This document shows positions 7,169 through 14,947 of a DNA stretch of 21,665 bases, one piece after another; the stretch's first letter is position 1; each line of letters opens with the position of its first letter. The stretch is from the NCBI GenBank assembly GCA_964394845.1, contig CAYMZB010000059.1:1-21665 (forward strand), written 5' to 3'. Under the pieces are notes generated by a model. That model did no database searches, was not told the DNA's origin, and saw only the letters and a list, made by a program, of their open reading frames with translations. The translations under genes were made by a program, and so were the position numbers. The stretch comes from CAYMZB01 sp964394845. GTDB taxonomy: Bacteria > Patescibacteriota > Microgenomatia > Daviesbacterales > UBA10151.

Positions 7169-7913
7169 AAGAATTGTTCCTTGTCTTGACATGACTCAAG
7201 GAAAAGTTGTTAAAGGGATACAGTTTGTAAATTTTAGGGATGCAGGAGATCCGGTAAAACTTGCTAAAGTTTATGATAAGCAAGGAGCTGATGAATTAGT
7301 ATTTTTAGATATTACTGCAACTATTGAAAATAGAGATATATTACTTGACGTAGTTGAAAGAACTGCTAAAGAAGTAACAATCCCCTTTTCTGTTGGTGGA
7401 GGTATCAGAACAGTTACCGATATGAGAATTATACTTAGAGCCGGCGCCGATAAAGTATCAGTGAACACCGGAGCATTTAAAAATCCTAAACTTATTTCCG
7501 ATTGTGCAAAGGAATTTGGAACTCAGTGTGTTATTTTATCATTAGATGCAAAAAAGGTCGGGGAAAATTTTAATGTATTTATTAACGGAGGACAAACCGA
7601 TACAGGAGTATCTGCTGTTGATTGGGCAAAGAAAGCTGTACGCTTAGGAGCAGGAGAAATATTACTTACAAGTATAGATACTGACGGCACTAAAGAAGGA
7701 TTTAATGTTGAGTTAACAAAGAAAGTTTCTCAAGCAATTTCAGTACCTGTGATTGCATCTGGTGGAGCAGGAAAACTTTCAGACTTTGTAGATATATTTA
7801 AAAAAGGAAAAGCTGATGCAGCTCTTGCTGCTTCTCTATTCCATTTTAAAGAATTAACTATTCAACAAGTTAAAGATTACTTAAAAGAAAGGGGTATTCC
7901 TGTAAGGAGCTAA
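7158..7913 (+). CDS. hisF: Imidazole glycerol phosphate synthase, cyclase subunit
   Basis: TIM-barrel cyclase that joins PRFAR and ammonia to give imidazoleglycerol phosphate and AICAR. Both catalytic aspartates are at the canonical positions, D11 in IVPCLDM and D130 in ILSLDAK. FVNFRDAGDPVKLAKVYD, GADELVFLDITA and the phosphate loops SVGGGIR and ASGGAG are typical of HisF and not HisA. The protein has 251 residues. The start overlaps hisH by 11 nt. With hisA absent from the operon, it remains open whether a second isomerase gene lies elsewhere in the genome. Confidence 0.97.
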   Translation: MLTKRIVPCLDMTQGKVVKGIQFVNFRDAGDPVKLAKVYDKQGADELVFLDITATIENRDILLDVVERTAKEVTIPFSVGGGIRTVTDMRIILRAGADKVSVNTGAFKNPKLISDCAKEFGTQCVILSLDAKKVGENFNVFINGGQTDTGVSAVDWAKKAVRLGAGEILLTSIDTDGTKEGFNVELTKKVSQAISVPVIASGGAGKLSDFVDIFKKGKADAALAASLFHFKELTIQQVKDYLKERGIPVRS

Positions 7914-7945
7914 TTATAGACGTGGACTATAAAAAAGGAATTTTT

Positions 7946-8260
7946 ATGAAATTAGATTTTAAAAAAGGAAATGGTTTAATTCCAGCAATTATTCAAGATA
8001 ATAAAAGTGGGGAGGTCTTAATGCTAGGATATATGAATAAGGAAGCTTTAGAAAAAACCAAAGATTCAGGTTGGGTTTACTTTTGGAGTAGAAGTAGGAA
8101 TAAACTTTGGATGAAGGGGGAAGAATCAGGAAATAAATTAAAAGTAAAAAATATTTTAATAGACTGTGATGAAGACACTGCTTTAATAAAAGCTGAACTA
8201 ATTGGAAAAAATGCTTGTCACAACGGAAATAAAACTTGTTTCGTTGAGAAGGTTGTATGA
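7946..8260 (+). CDS. hisI: Phosphoribosyl-AMP cyclohydrolase
   Basis: Zinc enzyme opening the purine ring of phosphoribosyl-AMP, the third step of histidine synthesis. With ATG 7946 it has 104 residues; a GTG at 7922 would add 8. ATG 7946 is preferred because AAAGGAA lies at a good distance upstream and the family starts close to LDFKKGNGLIPAIIQD. Signatures: VLMLGYMNKEAL, YFWSRSRNKLWMKGE, and the metal-binding cysteines C74 (DCDEDT), C91 (NACHNG) and C98 (KTCF). It is a separate gene from hisE, unlike the fused HisIE of enterobacteria. Its TGA overlaps the hisE start. Confidence 0.95.
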   Translation: MKLDFKKGNGLIPAIIQDNKSGEVLMLGYMNKEALEKTKDSGWVYFWSRSRNKLWMKGEESGNKLKVKNILIDCDEDTALIKAELIGKNACHNGNKTCFVEKVV

Positions 8261-8544
8261 CATTACAAGAATTGTACGAAATAATTGAAGATAGAAAAAG
8301 AAATCTACCAGGTAATTCCTACACCACTACCCTATTTAAAGAGGGTTTAGATAAGATTGTCCAAAAAGTTGGTGAAGAATCTATAGAAGTTTTAGTCGCA
8401 GCTAAAAATAAATCAAAACAACGACTGATAGAAGAAATTTCTGATCTTTTGTATCATTTACTTGTGCTGCTGGGAAAAAAAGATATTTCATTGGAAGAAA
8501 TTGAAATTGAGCTAGAAAAAAGGGTAAAATATATACATGGCTAA
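8257..8544 (+). CDS. hisE: Phosphoribosyl-ATP pyrophosphatase
   Basis: All-alpha MazG-like pyrophosphohydrolase that converts phosphoribosyl-ATP to phosphoribosyl-AMP, the second step of the pathway. The 95 residues include YTTTLFKEGLDKIVQKVGEE, then SIEVLVAA and EISDLLYHLLVLL; the EE and ExxD acidic residues form the Mg site. It overlaps hisI by 4 nt (ATGA) and hisS by 8 nt, which places the synthetase in the same translationally coupled array. It is the last of the AT-rich his genes. Confidence 0.96.
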   Translation: MTLQELYEIIEDRKRNLPGNSYTTTLFKEGLDKIVQKVGEESIEVLVAAKNKSKQRLIEEISDLLYHLLVLLGKKDISLEEIEIELEKRVKYIHG

Positions 8545-9736
8545 TTTACAAACATTAAAAGGTTTTCGTGATTTCCTTCCTGAGGAATCCAGAAAAAGGC
8601 AGTTCGCCATAAATAAGCTCAAAGGGGTTTTTGAATCTTTCGGCTTTGAACCCTTAGAAACTCCTGCTTTGGAATATGAGGAGATTTTGCTGGGAAAATA
8701 TGGGGATGAGGGTGATGAGTTAATGTATAGGTTTGAAGATAATGGCGGACGTAAAGTTGCACTGCGCTATGACGAGACCGTCCCTTTAGCCAGAGTAGTA
8801 GCCCAATATGGCAACAAACTCCCTACTCCTTTTAAACGCTACCAAATCCAGCCTGTCTGGAGAGCGGAAAATACTCAAAAAGGCAGGTTTAGGGAATTCC
8901 TGCAGTGCGATATTGACACAGTAGGAGTAGTTTCCTCTTATGCAGATGCAGAAATTGTTTCAGTTATAGCCAAAGCTTTTGAACAACTTGGGTTTAAGGG
9001 TTTTAAAATTTTAATCAATGACCGCCAGGTTTTTAAAGATGTCCCTGCGCAAGCTATCAGAATCCTGGATAAACTAAAAAAAATAGGCAGAGAAGGGGTG
9101 ATTGAAGAATTAGAAAAAATAGGAGTATCCAGCAAGCTTTTACAAAAATTTGAGACTTTAGCGCCTTCAGAAAACTTAAAAAATATTTTTTCTTGCCTTG
9201 AAGAATTTGGAGCGTCAAAGGAGAAAGTTCAATTCTCCCCCACCTTAGCCCGGGGCTTGGATTATTACACCGGGGTAATATTTGAGTTGGAAGTTGAAGG
9301 ATATAGCGCCGGGTCAGTAGCCGGAGGCGGAAGGTATGATAACCTGATCAATATGTTCAAGGGCGCTGACACACCGGCTGTAGGAGTGGCTTTTGGTTTT
9401 GACAGAATTATGGAGGCTATGGAGCAATTTAATCTATTCCCTAAAGATCTAACTACTACCAAAGTTTTGGTAACCATCTTTAATAAAAAACTGGCTCCAA
9501 ATTCCATAGATGTGGCCGATCGGCTACGTCTACGGGGTATAAACACTGAGCTTTGGTTGGATGCTGAATCCAAATTGGATAAACAATTAAAATATGCTGA
9601 TCAAAAAAAGATCCCTTTTGCCATTATTATTGGGCCAGAAGAACTAGAAGAAAATAAACTAACTTTAAAGGATCTGAAGAAAAAAACTCAAAGTACTCTT
9701 GCGCTTGACGAAGCTATATTAAAGCTGTCATCCTAG
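8537..9736 (+). CDS. hisS: Histidyl-tRNA synthetase
   Basis: Class II aminoacyl-tRNA synthetase that charges tRNA-His. Motif 2 is QPVWRAENTQKGRFREFLQC (about 105-124), the histidine-specific ARGLDYYTG is at 238-246 with SVAGGGRYDNL after it, and motif 3 GVAFGFDRI is at 283-291. A C-terminal anticodon-binding domain occupies roughly residues 300-399. Length 399 is slightly short of the usual 420. It overlaps hisE by 8 nt and has visibly higher G+C than the his genes before it. Placing hisS behind a tRNA-His T-box makes sense because its product determines the charging state that the leader would sense. Confidence 0.97.
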   Translation: MANLQTLKGFRDFLPEESRKRQFAINKLKGVFESFGFEPLETPALEYEEILLGKYGDEGDELMYRFEDNGGRKVALRYDETVPLARVVAQYGNKLPTPFKRYQIQPVWRAENTQKGRFREFLQCDIDTVGVVSSYADAEIVSVIAKAFEQLGFKGFKILINDRQVFKDVPAQAIRILDKLKKIGREGVIEELEKIGVSSKLLQKFETLAPSENLKNIFSCLEEFGASKEKVQFSPTLARGLDYYTGVIFELEVEGYSAGSVAGGGRYDNLINMFKGADTPAVGVAFGFDRIMEAMEQFNLFPKDLTTTKVLVTIFNKKLAPNSIDVADRLRLRGINTELWLDAESKLDKQLKYADQKKIPFAIIIGPEELEENKLTLKDLKKKTQSTLALDEAILKLSS

Positions 9737-9738
9737 AC

Positions 9739-10683
9739 ATGATATCTTCACAAATTCTTAAAAGCCCTATACCATATATTGCCCTTTTCCTTGCTCACCT
9801 TATCTGGGGAGCAAATTTTGTGGTGGCCAAAATTACTTTACAGGAGTTTCCTCCTATGAGTCTGGCTTTTTTACGCTTTGCCTTAGCTTCCCTTTTTTTG
9901 GCGCCGTTTTTCTTAAGTCAAACTAAAAAAATCAAAATTGATAAAAAAAAAGATCTACCAAAGCTTATTGCTATTGGAATATTAATCATCACTTTAAATA
10001 TTGCTTTCTTTTTTGAAGGAATAAAAAGAACTACAGCTATAAATGCATCAACCTTAACCCTGATAATTCCTCTTTTGTCTGTGTTGGCCGGCTGGTGGAT
10101 TTTAAAGGAGAAGGTTTATATTGTAAATCTGGTTGGTATTGTACTGGGAGTGATAGGGGCCATGGTTATAGTAGGCTTACCGCAAGCGCTTAGTGGAAGC
10201 TTATCTCCACAAGTCTTAATCGGCAATATTTTGATCATCCTCTCATCTATTGCCTGGGTTGCTGGGGCTGTTGTTGCAAAAAAAGTTTTAACTAAATATT
10301 CATCCTTAGTTGTCACAGCAATAGCCTTTTTAGTAGGTACAGCCACTATGTTTATTCCTGCTATGGCTGAGTACATTCAAAACCCCTCCTGGCCTTATCA
10401 GATAACAATGCTTGGAATTTTAGGACTAATCTATATGACTCTCCTATCTTCCATTTCTGCTTATTTTCTCTTTGAATGGGGTCTTTCTAAAACCTCTGTA
10501 GCAACGGCAGACATGCTCCAATATATTGAACCATTAATTGCAACTCTCCTTGCAGTTACTATTTTAGGAGAGCAATTGTCTTATTCTTTCGCCTTAGGAG
10601 CAGGTTTGATTGCAGTAGGAACAATTCTGGGTACCTTAGCCAAAGAAGCACACCTAGGGTATCACAAATCTCACCGAATGTAA
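9739..10683 (+). CDS. EamA/DMT-family transporter
   Basis: Integral membrane protein of 314 residues with about ten hydrophobic segments arranged as two EamA repeats, roughly 10-145 and 160-300. The first segment has the family-typical LAHLIWGANFVVAKI, followed by PMSLAFLRFALASLF. The second repeat contains GILGLIYMTLLSSISAYFLF and QYIEPLIATLLAV. DMT transporters of this group export amino acids or other small metabolites, but the substrate cannot be read from sequence. It starts 2 nt after the hisS stop, so it is probably co-transcribed and under the T-box. A histidine-related substrate is a context guess only. Confidence 0.9.
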   Translation: MISSQILKSPIPYIALFLAHLIWGANFVVAKITLQEFPPMSLAFLRFALASLFLAPFFLSQTKKIKIDKKKDLPKLIAIGILIITLNIAFFFEGIKRTTAINASTLTLIIPLLSVLAGWWILKEKVYIVNLVGIVLGVIGAMVIVGLPQALSGSLSPQVLIGNILIILSSIAWVAGAVVAKKVLTKYSSLVVTAIAFLVGTATMFIPAMAEYIQNPSWPYQITMLGILGLIYMTLLSSISAYFLFEWGLSKTSVATADMLQYIEPLIATLLAVTILGEQLSYSFALGAGLIAVGTILGTLAKEAHLGYHKSHRM

Positions 10684-10687
10684 GCCT

Positions 10688-10716
10688 TTGCACTTTTAAT
10701 TTAGCTTTGTTATACT
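10688..10716 (+). promoter_or_regulatory. Promoter of rpmE-prfA-prmC
   Basis: TTGCAC (10688-10693) and TATACT (10711-10716) with a 17-nt spacer. The -10 box ends 9 nt before the rpmE ATG, so the mRNA leader would be about 3 nt. AGGAG at 10719-10723 is only 2 nt from the ATG and would be mostly outside such a transcript. Confidence 0.7.
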
Positions 10717-10725
10717 ACAGGAGTC

Positions 10726-11052
10726 ATGAAAGCTAACATACATCCAACCTGGATTGCTGATGCAAAAGTTACTTGTGCTTGTGGAAGCACTTTTATTACA
10801 GGTTCTACTATTCCTACAATTAGGGTAGAACTTTGTAGCACTTGCCATCCTTTTTACACAGGAACACAAAAGTTTGTTGACACTTTAGGTCAAGTAGATA
10901 GATTTGTTAAGAAAACAGAAATTTCCAGAGTGAAACAAATAGAGCGGGAGAGAATATTAGAAGCAAGAAAATCCAGAATTGAAAAGCGCAAAAGCGAAAA
11001 GCCATCTTTAAAAGACTTACTCATGCAGGCCCGCAAACAAGTTTCTTCATAG
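10726..11052 (+). CDS. rpmE: 50S ribosomal protein L31 with C-terminal extension
   Basis: Ribosomal protein L31 of the zinc-binding type: C17-x-C19 and C37-x2-C40 are present, in VTCACGSTF and VELCSTCHPFYTG. The start MKANIHP matches the conserved MKxxIHP of the family. The L31 core ends near residue 65 (GQVDRFVKK). A further 40 or so residues, rich in Lys, Arg and Glu, form a charged extension (108 residues against the usual 65-85). The gene opens a translation cluster: prfA starts directly after its stop codon. Confidence 0.95.
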   Translation: MKANIHPTWIADAKVTCACGSTFITGSTIPTIRVELCSTCHPFYTGTQKFVDTLGQVDRFVKKTEISRVKQIERERILEARKSRIEKRKSEKPSLKDLLMQARKQVSS

Positions 11053-11985
11053 ATGGATTATATCCAACAACAATTAAAGGAAATCGACTCAAGAATTGAT
11101 GAAGTTAGAAAGCTCTCTATTGACCCTGAGATGGCACAACTGGCACAAGCAGAAATTACAGAGTTAGAAGCCCAAAAAGCAGAACTTGAGCAATCTGCGT
11201 CTATTCCTCTGGAAAAGGCTTCTGACTTAACAGACTCAGGTAAACCTTCTGATTTCTCAATTAACTCCAATGTAGCGATTATGGAAATTAGATCAGCTGC
11301 AGGAGGAGATGAGGCAGGACTGTTTGCAAATGATCTACTGCGAATGTATACAAGGTATGCTTTAAACAAGAATTGGAAAATTGAGGAGTTAGACCGGTCC
11401 GAGGGCAAATTGGGCCAAATTAAGGAAATTGTACTTAAGATTACCGGGAAAAATTCTTATAACGATCTAAAAAACGAATCAGGGGTGCATAGAGTGCAAA
11501 GAGTTCCTTTAACTGAATCATCCGGCCGTATACATACCTCAACAGCTACAGTTGCTGTTTTACCGCAAGTAAGCAATCAACAAGTAGCTATTAATCCGTC
11601 AGATATAGAGTTTGAAGCATTCCGGTCAGGTGGAGCAGGTGGACAAAATGTTAATAAAGTTTCAACAGCAGTCAGGCTTAAACATATCCCCTCAGGAATA
11701 GTGGTCACCTGTCAAACCGAGAGATCGCAGCTGCAAAACAGGGAAAATGCCATGACTCTTTTAAGATCAAGGCTTTGGGAAGTAGAAAACCAAAAAAAGG
11801 TTGGAAATTTAAGTGAACAACGATCTTCGCAAGTTGGATCCGGAGATAGATCAGAAAAAATAAGGACATATAACTTTCCACAAAATAGGATCACTGACCA
11901 TAGGATAGGCAAATCCTGGCATAATCTGGAGAAGATATTAGAAGGAGACCTGGATGATATCATCAAAGCCATTACAATACATTAA
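11053..11985 (+). CDS. prfA: Peptide chain release factor 1, shortened N-terminal domain
   Basis: Class I release factor. The catalytic GGQ is at 196-198 in FRSGGAGGQNVNKVSTAVRL. The stop-codon tripeptide of RF1 (PxT) is PLT at 152-154 in GVHRVQRVPLTESSGRIHTS, which marks RF1 (UAA/UAG) and not RF2. MEIRSAAGGDEAGLFANDLL opens domain 2. The protein has 310 residues against about 360 in most bacteria; the loss is in the N-terminal coiled domain 1. The ATG directly follows the rpmE TAG with no clear ribosome-binding site, so reinitiation is likely. Its end overlaps prmC by 32 nt. Confidence 0.96.
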   Translation: MDYIQQQLKEIDSRIDEVRKLSIDPEMAQLAQAEITELEAQKAELEQSASIPLEKASDLTDSGKPSDFSINSNVAIMEIRSAAGGDEAGLFANDLLRMYTRYALNKNWKIEELDRSEGKLGQIKEIVLKITGKNSYNDLKNESGVHRVQRVPLTESSGRIHTSTATVAVLPQVSNQQVAINPSDIEFEAFRSGGAGGQNVNKVSTAVRLKHIPSGIVVTCQTERSQLQNRENAMTLLRSRLWEVENQKKVGNLSEQRSSQVGSGDRSEKIRTYNFPQNRITDHRIGKSWHNLEKILEGDLDDIIKAITIH

Positions 11986-12625
11986 AGGTTGGGTTGAGTT
12001 TTACAAGCTCAGGTTTAAAGTAGACACTCGGGTCTTAATCCCTCGTCCTGAGACAGAATTGTTAGTTGACGGGGTATTAGCATTTTTAAAGGTAACTGCC
12101 ATAAAAAATCCAATAATCTTAGACCTTGGCACAGGGGCTGGTGCAATCGCGATTGCAATTGCGTGCAATCTCCCATCCCGGATACATCCTACTATTATTG
12201 CCTCTGACATTTCATCCCAAGCACAAGAAGTAGCTAAATTAAACGCAAAACTCCATCAAGTAGATACTGTTATCAAATTTGTAACAAGTGATTTGCTTGA
12301 TTCTGTTAAAACTGATCCACACATTATCGTGACAAACTTGCCTTATATTCCCCATGACCGAATCAACTATCTTGATTCATCAGTTAAAGATTTTGAACCG
12401 CATATTGCCCTTGACGGAGGCGAAGACGGATTTGGGCTTTACCGTAAATTATTCCAACAAATAATAACTAAAAAATTGCATCCGAAACTTATAATCGGAG
12501 AAATAGATTATACCCACGGCGAACTGGCTGTAAATGAAGCCCAAAAATATTTCCCCGATGCCCAAATCGAGGTCAAAAAAGATTTGGTCCGAAAACAGCG
12601 CATATTACTGATTAGGAGATTCTGA
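11954..12625 (+). CDS. prmC: Release factor glutamine N5-methyltransferase, lacking the N-terminal domain
   Basis: SAM-dependent methyltransferase that modifies the GGQ glutamine of release factors, here encoded next to its substrate prfA. PLQYIKGWVEFYKLRFKV and VLIPRPETELLV are PrmC/HemK signatures, and the SAM loop is DLGTGAGAIAIAIA (57-70). The substrate-binding NPPY is NLPY (128-131, TNLPYIPHDR). At 223 residues it lacks the roughly 70-residue helical N-terminal domain of E. coli PrmC and begins just before PLQYI. GAAGGAG (11941-11947), 6 nt before the ATG, supports this start. The last 21 nt overlap the convergent htrA-like gene. Confidence 0.93.
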   Translation: MISSKPLQYIKGWVEFYKLRFKVDTRVLIPRPETELLVDGVLAFLKVTAIKNPIILDLGTGAGAIAIAIACNLPSRIHPTIIASDISSQAQEVAKLNAKLHQVDTVIKFVTSDLLDSVKTDPHIIVTNLPYIPHDRINYLDSSVKDFEPHIALDGGEDGFGLYRKLFQQIITKKLHPKLIIGEIDYTHGELAVNEAQKYFPDAQIEVKKDLVRKQRILLIRRF

Positions 12626-13696
12626 AATCGCAGCAGTCAAATTCAGTTGCTGACCATCTCTCCAAATAACAAGATCCAAGCGGTTCCCGGTACGGCTTTT
12701 TGACACAATTTCAGCCACCTTATTCTCCGAATCTATAGCTTGCTTGTTAATTTTAGTTATAATATCTCCTTCTTTAACCCCTGCTTTTTGAGCAGGCCCA
12801 TCCTCTACTACTTCTTGAATAAATGCTCCTTGCGGCACTTCATTTAAGATAGCTACATCCTTGGAAATAAACCTATACCTAATACCTAAAAATGGCCTGG
12901 AAATTTTACCATTAGCCAAAAATTCATCTACTATTGGTTTTACAGCGCTTATAGGTATGGCAAATCCAATATTTTGAGCTCCTTCGGAGGTTGCTACATT
13001 TACTCCAATTACTTGACCGGATGAATTTAATAACGGCCCTCCGGAATTACCAGGATTAATAGCTGCATCTGTTTGAATTAGATTATCTAAACTTTCAACT
13101 GAACCTGAAAAAAGATCTCCTGCTATGACTCTTCTTCCTAAGCCGGATATTACTCCGGTAGTTACTGTGTTGGTAAACCTTCCCAAAGCATTACCTATAG
13201 CTATAGCTACCTGCCCCACCTTTAATTTACTTGAATCCCCTAGTTCCATAGGCTTTAAACCAGTAGCATCAATCTGCACTAAAGCTAAATCCAATACCGG
13301 GTCTCTGTATATTTTCTTAACCTCATATTTTTGACCATCTTTAGATACAACAGTAAATTTTATGCCTATATCCGAAACTACATGTTTATTGGTAACTATA
13401 ACCCCTTTTTCAGAAACTACAAACCCTGTCCCGATAGTATTATTTTCACTTTTAGGCAGAGCTAAGGGATCAAATGGATTTATTACTCTTCTGGATACCC
13501 CAATTGCCACAACAGAAGGAGACGTTTTTTCTACCACATCAATAACAGCATTTTCTTCTTGGATGATGGTTTTAGTTCGCTCTATTGGAGTCTTAGATAC
13601 TGATAAATTTGAAGGCAGCAGACCTCTTACTTGTGCTTGATATAAACCTATTGCCACAAGTACCCCCGCGGTTATTGAAATTAATATTTTTGACAT
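12605..13696 (-). CDS. HtrA/DegP-like trypsin-type serine protease with one PDZ domain
   Basis: Membrane-anchored S1C protease for quality control outside the cytoplasmic membrane. Residues 4-20 form an N-terminal hydrophobic anchor. The catalytic triad is H105 (IVTNKHVV), D136 (DPVLDLALVQ) and S218 (INPGNSGGPLL). One PDZ domain follows at about 268-355 (FLGIRYRF; VVEDGPAQKAGVKEGDIITK). The 363-residue length and single PDZ match DegS and Gram-positive HtrA more than DegP, so no gene symbol is given. It begins 3 nt after the ctpA-like gene and is the last gene of the minus-strand run. Its 3' end overlaps prmC. Confidence 0.95.
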   Translation of the reverse strand: MSKILISITAGVLVAIGLYQAQVRGLLPSNLSVSKTPIERTKTIIQEENAVIDVVEKTSPSVVAIGVSRRVINPFDPLALPKSENNTIGTGFVVSEKGVIVTNKHVVSDIGIKFTVVSKDGQKYEVKKIYRDPVLDLALVQIDATGLKPMELGDSSKLKVGQVAIAIGNALGRFTNTVTTGVISGLGRRVIAGDLFSGSVESLDNLIQTDAAINPGNSGGPLLNSSGQVIGVNVATSEGAQNIGFAIPISAVKPIVDEFLANGKISRPFLGIRYRFISKDVAILNEVPQGAFIQEVVEDGPAQKAGVKEGDIITKINKQAIDSENKVAEIVSKSRTGNRLDLVIWRDGQQLNLTAAISESPNQ

Positions 13697-13699
13697 ATG

Positions 13700-14938
13700 C
13701 TATTCCAGTAATTCCAGTGCTTTTTCCATTTGCAGATCAGTTGTCGAATCTTGCTGTGCTGGTTCTGAAGTAGAAGCAGGCTCTATTTTAACATCTGGTT
13801 CAAGTCCTTGGGTATTGTTAACCCACCTGACATTTGGAGTCAGCCACTTAGCAATTGTAATATGGATTCCTGTTTCACCTGGTAATTGCTGCGCCTCCTG
13901 AATAGTTCCTTTTCCAAAAGACTTTTCCCCAATTAGTCTGGCTCTTTTTCTATCCTGCAAGGCTCCTGCTACAATTTCTGAGGCTGATGCTGAACCTTTA
14001 TTAATAAGTGCTAATAAAGGAAGTTTTATTAATCTACCTGCTCTATCTACTTTAAAACTTATCCGCTGACCTTCGCTATTTTCCTGCAAAACTACATCTC
14101 CACCATCTAAAAATTCAGAAGATATGAATACTGCTGCTTCTAAATATCCACCCGGATTGTTTCTAAGATCTAAAATTGCAGAAGAAGGGTTTTTTGAAAT
14201 TATTTCATCTATAGCTTTATTCCATTCATCTTTGGTTCTATCCCCAAATCTGGAAAGCTTAATCACAGCTACACTTTTCCCGTTTGTTGTCTCTTTAAAA
14301 CCAACCTCTACACTTTTAACAAAAATAACATCCCGAATCAAATCATAGGTTTTGGCATCAATATCTCCCTCTCTAAATATTGTTAAAGTTACTTTGGTTT
14401 CTTTCTCTCCTCTAATAAGTTGTACCGCCTGCGGAAGGCTTATTCCGGTTGTATCTTTACCATTAATTTTCACTATTAAATCAAGAGGCTTTATTCCGGC
14501 TTTTTCAGCTGGAGTTCCACTAAGTGGAGCAATCACAACTAGTCTTTTATCTTTATTAAACCCCAACTCAATACCAACACCACCAAAACTACCATTTAAT
14601 TCTTCGTTAGTTAATTTTTGCTGTTCAGGAGGAAGAAAAACAGTATACGGATCACCAACAGCAGAAACCATCCCCGAAATTGCCCCGTAATATAGCTTAC
14701 GGGGATCAAGAGCTTTTTTGTCAATGTAAGTCTTGGACAACAAATCCCATGTATCCCAAAACAACTTAAAATCTAAATTGATATTTTTTGGTACATCCCG
14801 ATTTACAATAGAAACAGTTGGTTTATAGTTTGCCCATTTTATTTCTACGTCTTTATGGCCAAGTCGCCACCCTAAAAGGAAAACTAAGATTAGCAGTAAA
14901 ATTACTTTAGGATTAATATTTTTAACCAGATTTTGCAT
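13700..14938 (-). CDS. C-terminal processing protease (S41, CtpA type)
   Basis: S41-family serine protease that cleaves near C-termini of exported proteins. An N-terminal membrane anchor spans about 11-26. The PDZ domain (about 115-195) contains GGVGIELGF and PAEKAGIKPLDLIVKINGK. The catalytic Ser/Lys dyad is S318 in NKGSASASEIVAG and K343 in KSFGKGTIQ, 25 residues apart as in CtpB. LDLRNNPGGYLEAAV near 257-271 is another family signature. It lies 3 nt upstream of the HtrA-like gene and 9 nt downstream of an unknown gene, all minus strand. The pairing of two anchored PDZ proteases suggests a joint role in envelope protein turnover. Confidence 0.96.
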   Translation of the reverse strand: MQNLVKNINPKVILLLILVFLLGWRLGHKDVEIKWANYKPTVSIVNRDVPKNINLDFKLFWDTWDLLSKTYIDKKALDPRKLYYGAISGMVSAVGDPYTVFLPPEQQKLTNEELNGSFGGVGIELGFNKDKRLVVIAPLSGTPAEKAGIKPLDLIVKINGKDTTGISLPQAVQLIRGEKETKVTLTIFREGDIDAKTYDLIRDVIFVKSVEVGFKETTNGKSVAVIKLSRFGDRTKDEWNKAIDEIISKNPSSAILDLRNNPGGYLEAAVFISSEFLDGGDVVLQENSEGQRISFKVDRAGRLIKLPLLALINKGSASASEIVAGALQDRKRARLIGEKSFGKGTIQEAQQLPGETGIHITIAKWLTPNVRWVNNTQGLEPDVKIEPASTSEPAQQDSTTDLQMEKALELLE

Positions 14939-14947
14939 TAGTTGACT

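Noticed and set aside
7158..7913. Reading the barrel gene as hisA or a bifunctional PriA
   Set aside because: The CLDM/D11, FVNFRDAGDP, SLDAK/D130 and ASGGAG patterns are those of HisF. A secondary isomerase activity cannot be judged from sequence.
7922..7945. GTG start for hisI at 7922
   Set aside because: It would add eight residues without family support. ATG 7946 has a well-placed AAAGGAA in front of it.
5971..12625. Recoding of UGA, as in some CPR lineages
   Set aside because: TGA is the natural stop of the HAD gene, hisB, hisI and prmC at positions fitting the family lengths, so UGA is a stop codon here.
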